This document shows, piece after piece, positions 7,226 through 15,308 of a DNA stretch of 52,091 nucleotides. The stretch lies in contig NZ_BCTR01000054.1 of the NCBI RefSeq assembly GCF_002091475.1, forward strand, positions 1 through 52,091, in the 5' to 3' direction. The position numbers and the translations under genes were made by a program. Origin of the DNA: Sphingomonas azotifigens NBRC 15497. GTDB taxonomy: Bacteria > Pseudomonadota > Alphaproteobacteria > Sphingomonadales > Sphingomonadaceae. The notes under the pieces are model-generated. The model was given only the letters and a program-made list of their open reading frames with translations. It made no database searches and was not told where the DNA came from. The number at the start of each line of letters is the position of its first letter. The stretch's first letter is position 1.

Positions 7226-8582
7226 ACACCCGCGTGATATCCCCCTTCCAGTCGCCATGGTAGCGATCGAGCAGCACCTGCGCCGGCACCTTGCCGGTCC
7301 GCACGATTTCGCGCAGCGGGTCTAGGAAGCCGGACTCGTTGTCGCCCGAGCCGTTCAGCCGGTTCCGCGCCTTGAGCCCCGCGCCGGCGATGTCCAGCAC
7401 TTCGCCGGCGATGTCCGCCAGCTTGCCGCCGCCGGGTAGCGGCGCATCCAGCGCCAGCTTCGGCACTGCGCTGCGCAGCGCCTCGCGGCCTTCCATCGAC
7501 CAGCCCTTCACCAGATCCCAGGCGGCATCGAGCGCGCCCGAATCGTAGAGCAGGCCCACCCACAAGGCCGGCAGCGCGCAGATGCGGCCCCAGCGGCCGC
7601 CATCGGCGCCGCGCATCTCGAGGAACTGCTTCATCCGCACTTCGGGGAAGGCGGTGGAGAGATGGTCGGCCCAGTCGTCCATCGTCGGCAGCTCGCCCGG
7701 CAGGACCGACAGCTCGCCCTTCAGGAAGTCGCGGAAGCTGAGGCCCGCCGCGTCGATATATTTGCCGTCGCGGTAGACGAAGTACATCGGCACATCGAGC
7801 GCATAGTCGGCATAGCGCTCGTAGCCGAAGCCGTCCTCGAACACGAAGGGCAGCATGCCGGTGCGCGCCGGATCGGTGTCCGACCAGATATGGCTGCGAT
7901 AGGAGAGATAGTCGTTGGGCTTGCCCTCGGTGAAGGGCGAGTTGGCGAACAGCGCGGTCGCCAGTGGCTGCAGCGCCAGGCCGACCCGGAACTTCTTCGC
8001 CATGTCGGCTTCGCTGGCATAGTCCAGGTTCACCTGGATGGTGCAGGTGCGCAGCATCATGTCGAGCCCGAGGCTCCCCACGCGCGGCATGTGGCGCAGC
8101 ATGATTTCGTAGCGGCCCTTGGGCATGATCGGCAGCTCGGCGCGGCTCTTGTCCGGCCACATGCCCATGCCGAGGAAGCCGATGCCCAGCCGGTCGCCCA
8201 CCGCCTTGACCTGCTTGAGGTGGCGGCCGGTTTCGGCGCAGGTGTCGTGCAGGTTCTCCAGCGGCGCGCCCGAGAGCTCGAACTGGCCGGCGGGTTCCAG
8301 GCTGATTGCGCCGTCGGGGCCCGATAGCGCGATGATGTTCTCGCCCTCATAGACCGGCTTCCAGCCGAATTCGGTGAGGCCGATCAGCAGCGCATGGATG
8401 CCGCCGCGCTCTTCGTAGCTGGGCGCGCGGTGGCTGCCGTCCATCCAGTAGACGAACTTCTCGTGCTCGGTGCCGATGCGCCAGCGCTCCGCCGGCTTCT
8501 CGCCCTTGGCGAAATATTCCACCAGCTGGGCGCGATCCTCGATGACCGCCGCGGTCTTGGTCGAAACGGTCTTGGTGCTCAT
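7206..8582 (-). CDS. gshA: Glutamate-cysteine ligase (plant/alphaproteobacterial type)
   Basis: A 458-residue enzyme that makes gamma-glutamylcysteine from Glu, Cys and ATP, the first step of glutathione synthesis. The N-terminal WRIGTEHEKFVY is the hallmark of the GCS2/plant-type ligase. Other family stretches are ISLEPAGQFELSGAPL, GFLGMGMWPDKSRAELPIMPKGRY, TCTIQVNLDYASEADM and the C-terminal GSGDNESGFLDPL. Length is normal. It lies 57 bases downstream of rsmE on the same strand, and the small antitoxin-like gene overlaps its end. Glutathione made here would serve the GST and GFA-family protein elsewhere in the window. Confidence 0.93.
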   Translation of the reverse strand: MSTKTVSTKTAAVIEDRAQLVEYFAKGEKPAERWRIGTEHEKFVYWMDGSHRAPSYEERGGIHALLIGLTEFGWKPVYEGENIIALSGPDGAISLEPAGQFELSGAPLENLHDTCAETGRHLKQVKAVGDRLGIGFLGMGMWPDKSRAELPIMPKGRYEIMLRHMPRVGSLGLDMMLRTCTIQVNLDYASEADMAKKFRVGLALQPLATALFANSPFTEGKPNDYLSYRSHIWSDTDPARTGMLPFVFEDGFGYERYADYALDVPMYFVYRDGKYIDAAGLSFRDFLKGELSVLPGELPTMDDWADHLSTAFPEVRMKQFLEMRGADGGRWGRICALPALWVGLLYDSGALDAAWDLVKGWSMEGREALRSAVPKLALDAPLPGGGKLADIAGEVLDIAGAGLKARNRLNGSGDNESGFLDPLREIVRTGKVPAQVLLDRYHGDWKGDITRVYGEAKF

Positions 8583-8639
8583 TTTCGCGCCTCTAGCGGT
8601 GCCGGCGAAACCACGCCAGCGGATTTTTGTACCGTTCGG

Positions 8640-9380
8640 TTACCAGTCGCCTGCGGCCCCCATCCACAGGCTCACCGCCGCCGCCGCCGCGGTTTCCGCC
8701 CGCAGAATGCGGGGGCCGAGCGCGATGCCGATGGCTTGCGGAACGGCGCGGATCGATTCGCGTTCCTCGGCGTCGAATCCGCCTTCGGGCCCGACCAGGA
8801 TCGCGGCGGGCCTGGGATGCGCGCGCATCGCTTCCAGCGCGGGCACGCCGCCGGTCTCGTCGGCGAAGAACAGGGCGCGTGTCGAGGGCCAGTCGCGGAG
8901 CAGCGCGGGGAGCTTCACCGGCTCGACCAGCTCGGGCAGCGCAGTGCGGCCGCATTGCTCGGCAGCCTCGATCATGTGGGCGCGCAGGCGATCCAGGTTC
9001 AGCCGGTCGATCACCGTGCGGCGGGTGAGGACCGGCACGAGGCGCGCGACGCCGAGTTCACAGGCTTTCTCGGCCACCCAGTCGATGCGCCCCTTCTTGA
9101 TCGGCGCGGCGCAGAGCCACAGATCCGGCACATTCTCGTGCGGGCGGAGCTGCTCGGTGATCTCCAGCGTGAGGTCGCGCTTGCCGACATCGCGGGCGAT
9201 GCCGAGCCATTCGCCGCTCGTGCCGTCGAACAGCTTCACCGCTTCGCCCGGCTTCAGCCGCATCACCGATCCCAGATAATGCGCCTGGGGGCCATCGATT
9301 CGACGAAGCCCGGGTTCGAGCGGGCCTTCGACGAACAGGCGGGGGGCGGATTGCGGCGGCCAGGCGGGGGTTGCGGGCAT
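8640..9380 (-). CDS. rsmE: 16S rRNA (uracil-1498-N3)-methyltransferase
   Basis: A 246-residue SPOUT-fold methyltransferase that methylates U1498 of 16S rRNA. Diagnostic segments are AHYLGSVMRLKPGE near the N-terminus (PUA-like domain), EKACELGVARLVPVLTRRTV in the middle, and the SAM-binding knot ILVGPEGGFDAEE with LGPRILRAETAAAAA at the C-terminus. The start at 9380 gives the expected length; longer in-frame extensions upstream lack homology. It lies directly upstream of gshA and probably shares a transcript, an arrangement I know from other alphaproteobacteria. Confidence 0.93.
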   Translation of the reverse strand: MPATPAWPPQSAPRLFVEGPLEPGLRRIDGPQAHYLGSVMRLKPGEAVKLFDGTSGEWLGIARDVGKRDLTLEITEQLRPHENVPDLWLCAAPIKKGRIDWVAEKACELGVARLVPVLTRRTVIDRLNLDRLRAHMIEAAEQCGRTALPELVEPVKLPALLRDWPSTRALFFADETGGVPALEAMRAHPRPAAILVGPEGGFDAEERESIRAVPQAIGIALGPRILRAETAAAAAVSLWMGAAGDW

Positions 9381-9430
9381 GGGCGTTGCTGTAGCCGGGC
9401 CGTGCCCCTCTCGTCCATCCGGGCGCAGGG

Positions 9431-11236
9431 TCACTGGCCCTGGTAGCGGATCTTCCAGAGCTTGTAGGGGGAGCCGTCGGGCAGCGCCACGGGCTCCAGC
9501 CAGTCTGGCACCTGCCCCTTGGCGAGCTGGGCGTAGAAGCCGACGGGGTTGCGGGCGCGGTAGACGGTCGTTTCGGCCATGTTCGGGCAGAGCAGCAGAT
9601 AGGCGGCCTGGTGGCGCGCAGCGATCGGGCGGAAGCCGTCGGCGGTGCCGGTAAAGGCGTGGTGGACGTCGAGGATCGCCTGGCCGTTGCGGTGATAGGG
9701 GCCGGCCACCGCATTATGGTGCGTCACCACGATCAGCCGCGGGCCGAGATCGACCTGGGTGAACATCGTCGCGGCGGGGATCGCGTTCAGCGTGCGTAGC
9801 TGCGAGGTGCGGGTGCAGGCGATGTTCGCCTGGCGCACCTTGTCGCTGCCGGGCTTGGATGCGCTCTTGTTCGCCCAGGGCATCTTCACGCCGCTCGCCG
9901 CTACGCCGACGCCGACAAAGGCGAGCACAGCCACGCCGATCCGCAGCCAGAGCGGGCCGCGCTGGACGGCGAGCGGGACTAGGATCCAGATCAGCGCGGT
10001 GATGCCCGGTACCGCGAGCAGCTGTGCACCCGGCGCCGCGCGCATCTGCCACAGCAGCATGGCGGCGGCGAAGGCGGTGAACAGCGCGATCGCGACCCAG
10101 CCGATCAGCCGCGGGCTGCGCCGCGCGTGCCACACCGCGAGCAGCGCACCGAGCAGGCCCAGCCCGGCGACGATCGCGACCGGCACCGCGGTGTCGGCGG
10201 GGTGGCGGTAGATCGGCCGCGCCTCGCGGACGTTCGACAGCCAGACATTGTACAGCTCGTCGGAGACCTGCTCGGGCCGCCCGAGGCATTGCGGAAAGAA
10301 ATGGACGAAGCCCGCGACGATCAGCCCGCCGGCGACCAGCGCCAGTGCCAGCCGCACCCAGCGCGACGCCGGGTTGGCCAGCGTCAGCGCCACCAGCAGC
10401 GCGCCGGCGGCCACCAGCACGCTCAGCCAGACCGGGGTCAGCGCGTCGCACCGCATCGCCTGGTTGGCGTAGGAGGCAAAGGCCGCGAACCCGATCGCCG
10501 AGCCGCCACCCAGGGTGAGGCCATAGACCATCAGCCTGGGCCGCTCGGTCGCATCCCATACCCAGCGCAGCGCGAGGATCGCCCCGGCCATCGCGCAGAA
10601 GGGCAGCAGCTCCAGCCCGATCGACAGCGAGAAGGCGCTCGCCAGTCCGACCACGGCGCCGCCGCGCGCGCCCTTGGGATCGGCGAGGCCGGCGACGGTC
10701 ATCGCCAGCGCGGCGAGCTGCCAGCCATGATGGTCGATCCGCAGCGGCGCGTACATCGGCAGCGTCGTCGAGCAGGCGGCGATCAGCAGGATCAGCGCGA
10801 TCGGCCAGGCCAGTGGCGCGACCAGGCGCCGGACGGTCAGCGCCAGCCCGGTCATGGTGATCGACAGCGGCAGCAGCGGCGCGAGCCCACATGCCCATTT
10901 CTCCGCCGTGGCCATGCCGACAAAGGGCTTGAGCAGCAGGATGAGCCCGGCGATCGGGAGGTCGACGATCCGCGACCAGTGGATGTCGAACCCGGCCAGC
11001 GCCGGATCCATCCGATACTGGCGCAGATCGTACCAGCCCTGGCCCGCGAGCAGTGCGCGGACCTGCATCAGCCGCATGTTATCGTCGGTGTCGCCGAGGG
11101 TCAGCCAGTAGATATTGCCCTGGCGCTGCTGAAGGAACCACACCGCCACGCAGACCCACGCAAACAGGGTCCAGACCAGCCAGTGCCGGTCCAGTTCGTC
11201 TCGAAGGCGGACCAGCCGCGTGCTGATGGGCGTCAA
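9431..11236 (-). CDS. GT-C-like polytopic membrane protein (putative lipid-linked glycosyltransferase)
   Basis: A membrane protein of about 601 residues with roughly 11-13 hydrophobic segments and a soluble C-terminal domain of about 150 residues (from about residue 450). The first periplasmic loop has acidic TDDNMRLMQVRALL, and a later loop has RIDHHGWQ. This topology and the paired acidic / DHH-like loops recall STT3, AglB and PMT-type GT-C glycosyltransferases that use polyprenyl-phosphate sugars. The likely start is TTG at 11236, with GAGG nine bases upstream; no good ATG exists. It is divergent from the GtrA-family gene (60-base gap) and near a polyprenyl-phosphate GT2. The function is an inference from topology and neighbours. 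Confidence 0.65.
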   Translation of the reverse strand: MTPISTRLVRLRDELDRHWLVWTLFAWVCVAVWFLQQRQGNIYWLTLGDTDDNMRLMQVRALLAGQGWYDLRQYRMDPALAGFDIHWSRIVDLPIAGLILLLKPFVGMATAEKWACGLAPLLPLSITMTGLALTVRRLVAPLAWPIALILLIAACSTTLPMYAPLRIDHHGWQLAALAMTVAGLADPKGARGGAVVGLASAFSLSIGLELLPFCAMAGAILALRWVWDATERPRLMVYGLTLGGGSAIGFAAFASYANQAMRCDALTPVWLSVLVAAGALLVALTLANPASRWVRLALALVAGGLIVAGFVHFFPQCLGRPEQVSDELYNVWLSNVREARPIYRHPADTAVPVAIVAGLGLLGALLAVWHARRSPRLIGWVAIALFTAFAAAMLLWQMRAAPGAQLLAVPGITALIWILVPLAVQRGPLWLRIGVAVLAFVGVGVAASGVKMPWANKSASKPGSDKVRQANIACTRTSQLRTLNAIPAATMFTQVDLGPRLIVVTHHNAVAGPYHRNGQAILDVHHAFTGTADGFRPIAARHQAAYLLLCPNMAETTVYRARNPVGFYAQLAKGQVPDWLEPVALPDGSPYKLWKIRYQGQ

Positions 11237-11296
11237 AATCGCTTTCCTCGGATGCTGCCGCGCATTAGGGCGAGCCCCGGTCGGAGGGCAAGCGAG

Positions 11297-11716
11297 ATGA
11301 CGGCAGTATTGCAACGCGTTGAGGCATTGCGCGCCAGTGGCGTGCTGGGCCAGCTGATCCGCTTCGTGATCGTCGGCGGACTGTCGACGGTGGTCTATGC
11401 CGGGGTGTACTGGCCGCTGGCCACCTATGTCATCCATCCGGTGGCAGCGTCGGTCGCGGGTTTCTTCGTCGCGGTGATCTTCGGCTATTTTATGCACAGC
11501 CGCTGGAGCTTCCAGGGGCACGGGGCCGAGGAGAATGCGGCGCTGAAGATGAAATTCTTCGTCGTGCAGGCCACCGGCATGCTGCTCAACGCGGGCTTCA
11601 CCTGGCTGCTGACCGGCCCCTGGGTCCATGGACCCACCTGGTGGCCGCTGGTGCCGGCGGTGCTCGTCACGCCCTTCGCGACCTTCGCACTCAACCGTTT
11701 GTGGGTTTTCGGCTGA
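11297..11716 (+). CDS. GtrA family membrane protein (putative flippase)
   Basis: A 139-residue protein with four membrane segments, the normal GtrA architecture. The start LIRFVIVGGLSTVVYAGVYW and the region FGYFMHSRWSFQG are typical of the family; the C-terminal FATFALNRLWVFG is the usual ending. GtrA-type proteins are thought to flip undecaprenyl-phosphate-linked sugars across the inner membrane. The methyltransferase gene begins two bases after its stop, so both are in one operon. The GT2 that would make the lipid-linked sugar lies on the opposite strand at 12651-13676, and the GT-C-like gene is divergent, together resembling a serotype-conversion gtrABC set. Confidence 0.88.
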   Translation: MTAVLQRVEALRASGVLGQLIRFVIVGGLSTVVYAGVYWPLATYVIHPVAASVAGFFVAVIFGYFMHSRWSFQGHGAEENAALKMKFFVVQATGMLLNAGFTWLLTGPWVHGPTWWPLVPAVLVTPFATFALNRLWVFG

Positions 11717-11717
11717 A

Positions 11718-12449
11718 ATGGACCGTATCGTTTACGACCGCATGGCGGCGCATGATTCCACGCACTGGTGGTACCGCGCGCGTCGCGACATCCTCGCCGA
11801 CTATCTCGCCCGCTATGGCGCGGTGCCGAAGGATGCGAAGATCCTCGAAATCGGCTGCGGCACTGGGCACAATCTGCCGATGCTCGGCGCGTTCGGCGAG
11901 GTCGATGCGATCGAGATCGATCCGGCGGCGCGCGAGATCGCCAGCGCACGGCTGGGCAAGCCGGTCGGTTCGTCGCCGCTGCCGGACCTGACGGGGGTGG
12001 AGCCCGGCAGCTACGATCTGGTCGCGGTGCTCGACGTGGTCGAGCATATCGAAGACGATGTTGGCGCCCTGCAGGCGATGGCGCGGGTGCTCAAGCCCGG
12101 CGGCAAGATCCTGATCACGGTTCCTGCGCACCAGTGGATGTGGAGCGCGCACGACGTGGTGAACCACCACAAGCGCCGCTATTCGAAGCGCACGCTGCTC
12201 GCGTCGCTGGAGAAGGCGGGGCTGACGTGGCGCAAGCTGCGCTGGTTCAACTCGCTGCTGTTTCCGGTAGCGGTCGCGGCGCGCTTCGCCGGCAAGCTGA
12301 TGGGCAAGGACGATAGCGACGATTCGCCGCCGCCCGCGGTGCTCAACAAGGCGTTCGAGACGATCTTCGGGCTGGAGCGGCATTTGCTCGGCCGGCTGCC
12401 GATGCCGCCGGGGCTGTCGATCATCGTGCTGGCCGAGCTGAAGGGGTGA
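11718..12449 (+). CDS. Class I SAM-dependent methyltransferase
   Basis: A 243-residue Rossmann-fold methyltransferase. Motif I is ILEIGCGTGHNLPML; the acidic residue after strand 2 is in DAIEIDP; motif IV is YDLVAVLDVVEHIEDD; and the post-motif LKPGGKILITVPAHQWMWSAHD is typical of methyltransferase-11/23 enzymes acting on glycans or lipids. The C-terminal part has hydrophobic stretches (WFNSLLFPVAVAARFAGKL), suggesting membrane association. It starts immediately after the GtrA-family gene, so a sugar or polyprenyl-linked substrate is plausible. A composite inverted repeat follows it. Confidence 0.82.
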   Translation: MDRIVYDRMAAHDSTHWWYRARRDILADYLARYGAVPKDAKILEIGCGTGHNLPMLGAFGEVDAIEIDPAAREIASARLGKPVGSSPLPDLTGVEPGSYDLVAVLDVVEHIEDDVGALQAMARVLKPGGKILITVPAHQWMWSAHDVVNHHKRRYSKRTLLASLEKAGLTWRKLRWFNSLLFPVAVAARFAGKLMGKDDSDDSPPPAVLNKAFETIFGLERHLLGRLPMPPGLSIIVLAELKG

Positions 12450-12470
12450 GATAGCGCTGCGCCCTTTTCA

Positions 12471-12624
12471 CCCCTCCCGCTTGCGGGAGGGGCAGGGGGA
12501 GGGTGTGTAAGGGAAGCAGAGCGCGCGCTTGAAGAAGCGCGGCTGCACCGGTTCCTTCTACCTCAGCGTTCCGCCTGCTCGCCTGACTCACCCTCCCCTA
12601 ACCCCTCCCGCAAGCGGGAGGGGG
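12471..12624. repeat. Composite inverted repeat, type B, copy 1
   Basis: Two short palindromes, CCCCTCCCGCTTGCGGGAGG on the left and CCCCTCCCGCAAGCGGGAGG on the right, flank about 110 bases. Their outer sequence, including the adjacent GGCAGGGGGAGGGT and ACCCTCCCCTAACC, is an inverted repeat. It fills the gap between the convergent methyltransferase and GT2 genes. The inner segment contains GAAGAAGCGCGG, which reappears in opposite orientation in copy 2 at 33443-33541, so the copies share more than their ends. Probable roles are bidirectional termination or a non-autonomous mobile repeat. Confidence 0.7.
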
Positions 12625-12650
12625 ATTTGAAGGGCGGGTGGTTGCCCGAC

Positions 12651-13676
12651 TTACTCCGCCGCGTCGTTGTGCCGGGCCTGCGGGGACACGCTGATCGTCC
12701 CCGAATCCTGCTGGCGATAGCCGAGCGAGGCATGCGCCTGCACCGGACCCGCGACATCGGCGATCAGGTACAGCGGCCGCCGCTTCGATTCGACATACAG
12801 CCGGCCGAGATACTCGCCGATCATCCCCAGCACGAACATCTGCACCGCACCCAGGATCACGACGACCAGCATCGTCGAGGTCCAGCCCTGGATCGCATGG
12901 CCCATCGCCCAGGCGATCAGGATGTAGAGGATCAGCAGTACCGAAGCGCCGGTGAGCAGCAGCCCGACATGGCTGGCGAAGCGCAAGGGGGCGGTCGAGA
13001 AGCCGGTGATCGCGTCGAGCGCGAAGCGGATCATCTTGCCGAGCGGGTATTTGGTCTCGCCCGCATGGCGCTCGTGCCGATCATAGACGAAGGGCACCTG
13101 GCGGAAGCCGATCCACGCGACCATGCCGCGGATGAAGCGCGCCTGCTCGGGCAGCGAGAGCAGCGCATCGAGCGCACGCCGGCTCATCAGCCGGAAGTCG
13201 CCGGTGTCGAGCGGGATTGGCGTGTCGGTGATGCGATCGAGCATGCGGTAGAACACCGCCGCCGTCGCCTTCTTGAACAGGCTTTCGCCCTCGCGCTTGC
13301 GGCGTACGGCATAGACCACGTCGGCGCCCTGCGCGGCCATGGTTTCGCGCATCTCGGTGAGCAACTCGGGCGGGTCCTGGAGATCGGCGTCGATGATCAG
13401 GATCTGCTCGCCGGCGCACAGGTCGAGGCCGGCGGTGAGCGCGAGCTGGTGGCCGTGGTTGCGCGACAGGTTGATCGCGACGAGATGGGGGTCCGCGGCG
13501 GACAGGCGCTGCATCACTTCCCAGCTACGGTCGCGCGAGCCATCGTTGACGAAGACGATCTCGTACGACTCGCCCACTGCCGCACGCGCGGCGGCGCTGA
13601 CGCGGCCGTGGAGCATGTCGAGGCATGCTTCTTCGTTGTAGCAGGGAACGACGACAGAAAGCAGGGGACGTTTCAT
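12651..13676 (-). CDS. Glycosyltransferase family 2, GtrB/DPM-like polyprenyl-phosphate glycosyltransferase
   Basis: A 341-residue GT-A enzyme with two C-terminal membrane helices. The catalytic domain shows SVVVPCYNEEACLDML, VFVNDGSRDRSWEVM, the nucleotide/metal site ILIIDADLQDPPELL, and TGDFRLMSRRALDAL. The membrane segments are at about residues 230-290 (GLLLTGASVLLILYILIAW and MLVVVILGAVQMFVLGMIG), followed by GEYLGRLYVESKRRP, typical of GtrB/ArnC/YfdH. Such enzymes load glucose or another sugar onto undecaprenyl phosphate. The ATG at 13676 matches the family N-terminus; upstream in-frame codons are not conserved. It is convergent with the GtrA and methyltransferase pair. Confidence 0.87.
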   Translation of the reverse strand: MKRPLLSVVVPCYNEEACLDMLHGRVSAAARAAVGESYEIVFVNDGSRDRSWEVMQRLSAADPHLVAINLSRNHGHQLALTAGLDLCAGEQILIIDADLQDPPELLTEMRETMAAQGADVVYAVRRKREGESLFKKATAAVFYRMLDRITDTPIPLDTGDFRLMSRRALDALLSLPEQARFIRGMVAWIGFRQVPFVYDRHERHAGETKYPLGKMIRFALDAITGFSTAPLRFASHVGLLLTGASVLLILYILIAWAMGHAIQGWTSTMLVVVILGAVQMFVLGMIGEYLGRLYVESKRRPLYLIADVAGPVQAHASLGYRQQDSGTISVSPQARHNDAAE

Positions 13677-13725
13677 CACGCGCGCTCTGTAGCGCTGCCG
13701 GAACGGCTCGTCGAGCGGGTGCGCA

Positions 13726-15042
13726 TCAGGCGAACAGGCTCTTGACCAGCCAGACATTGGCGCCGGTGATGCCCGCGAACAGCAGCCAGCCGATCGCCTG
13801 CAGCCAGATCGGGCTAGCGAAGCGACCCATCAGCGTGCGGTCGGCAGTGAGCAGCAGCAGCGGCGCCATCGCGAAGGGCAGCCCGGCGGAGAGCACCACC
13901 TGGGTCAGCACCAGCAGCCGGCCGACCGCGCCATCGCCGAGAACCAGCACGCCGACCAGCGCCGGGATCAGCGCCAGCCCGCGCGTGATCAGCCGGCGGA
14001 CCCAGCAGGGGATCTTGAGGTCGAGAAAGCCCTCCAGGATCACCTGCCCCGCAATGGTGCCGGTGAAGGTCGCGCTCTGGCCCGAGGCGAGCAGCGCGAT
14101 ACCGAACAGCGGCGCGGCGATGGCGGCGCCGGTGGCGGGGGCGAGCAGCCGATACGCATCCTCGATCTCGCGCACGCCGGTATTGCCATTGGCGTGGAAG
14201 GCGGAGGCGGCGACGATCAGGATCGCTGCGTTGACGAAAGTGGCGGCGAGCAGCGCGGCGATGATGTCGAATTGGGCGTAGCGCACCGCCTCCCGCTTGG
14301 CCGGTTCGTCGGTGCCGGAGACGCGGGTCTGCACCACCGAGCTGTGCAAATAGAGATTGTGCGGCATCACCGTCGCGCCGAGGATCCCGATGGCGAGGTA
14401 CAGCGCGTGCGGGTCGGCCAGCCGCGTCGGATCGGGCACCATGCCGGCGAGCACCGCCGCGCCGTCGGGCGGCGAGAGGAACAGCTGGACCACGAAACAG
14501 GCCGCGACGGTGCCGACCAGCCCGAGCATGATCGCCTCCAGCTCGCGAAAGCCCTGGCCCTTGAGGCTGAGCACGATCACCACGTCGAGCGCGGTGATCA
14601 GCACGCCGATCCACAAGGGGATGCCGAGCAGCAACTGGAAGGCGAGCGCGCTGCCCAGCACTTCGGCGACGTCCGTCGCGATGATCGCCAGTTCGGCGAA
14701 CACCCACAGGAATCTGGCGACGCCCGGCGAGTAGCGGTCGCGCACCAGCCGGGCGAGGTCGCGGCTCGTCGCGATGCCCAGCCGGGCGCACAGCGACTGG
14801 AGCAGCATCGCCGCGGCGCTGGAGGCAAGGATCACGAACAGCAGGCCATAGCCGTAGCGCGAGCCTGCCTCGATGTCGGTCGCCCAGTTGCCGGGATCGA
14901 TATAGCCGACCGAGACCAGCAGGCCGGGGCCCATGTAGCGCAACAGCTTGGCGAGCGGGGGCAGGGTAGCGGGCACGCTCACCGTGCCGCGTACCTCCGA
15001 GGGGCAGAACGGTGCGGTGGCGGCGCGGGGCAGCTGGAACAT
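13726..15042 (-). CDS. mntH: Nramp family divalent metal (Mn2+/Fe2+) transporter
   Basis: A 438-residue Nramp protein with about 11 membrane helices. Helix 1 carries the metal-binding DPGNWATD (about residues 49-56), and helix 6 carries TVMPHNLYLHSS with the conserved Met and His. FGIALLASGQSATFTGTIAGQVILEGFL is also typical. It imports Mn2+ or Fe2+ using the proton gradient. The ATG at 15042 gives the normal length; the long in-frame extension upstream is translated repeat DNA. No Fur/MntR box was recognised in the leader, which contains the type A repeat at 15165-15263. Confidence 0.92.
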   Translation of the reverse strand: MFQLPRAATAPFCPSEVRGTVSVPATLPPLAKLLRYMGPGLLVSVGYIDPGNWATDIEAGSRYGYGLLFVILASSAAAMLLQSLCARLGIATSRDLARLVRDRYSPGVARFLWVFAELAIIATDVAEVLGSALAFQLLLGIPLWIGVLITALDVVIVLSLKGQGFRELEAIMLGLVGTVAACFVVQLFLSPPDGAAVLAGMVPDPTRLADPHALYLAIGILGATVMPHNLYLHSSVVQTRVSGTDEPAKREAVRYAQFDIIAALLAATFVNAAILIVAASAFHANGNTGVREIEDAYRLLAPATGAAIAAPLFGIALLASGQSATFTGTIAGQVILEGFLDLKIPCWVRRLITRGLALIPALVGVLVLGDGAVGRLLVLTQVVLSAGLPFAMAPLLLLTADRTLMGRFASPIWLQAIGWLLFAGITGANVWLVKSLFA

Positions 15043-15164
15043 GGCAAGCTCGCGGACACGGGAAGGGCAACCGCCCTTGTGGCGGCGAGTTCCTGCCGGG
15101 GCAACCTGTGGAATGGGAGGCGGTCGCCTATGATGTGTAAGCGAGGCGGCGCCTCGAAGACCAC

Positions 15165-15263
15165 CGTCATCCCCGCGCAGGCGGGGATCCATTGGCGCTG
15201 CTGCCGCGGTTCCTGCCCCCAGCGCACAGGCGAATGGATTCCCGCTTTCGCGGGAATGACGAC
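15165..15263. repeat. Composite inverted repeat, type A, copy 1
   Basis: The left arm CGTCATCCCCGCGCAGGCGG continues to GGATCCATT. The right arm starts AATGGATTCCCGCTTTCGCG and ends GGAATGACGA. The arms are about 30 bases each, and each is itself a small palindrome; about 40 unrelated bases lie between. The copy sits between rsh and mntH, both on the minus strand. It is the least regular copy (GCGCAG and CTTTCG loops). It can form a long cruciform or RNA hairpin. Confidence 0.8.
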
Positions 15264-15308
15264 GGTGTTTGCGGCGCGGGACCCTATCGTACCCGCCCGT
15301 CCACCGCC

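Noticed and set aside
12627..13745. A 372-codon plus-strand frame opposite the GT2 gene
   Set aside because: Antisense shadow of a clear GtrB/DPM-type enzyme.
15043..15192. N-terminal extension of MntH reading MDPRLRGDDGG
   Set aside because: The extension is translated type A repeat DNA; the ATG at 15042 fits the family length.
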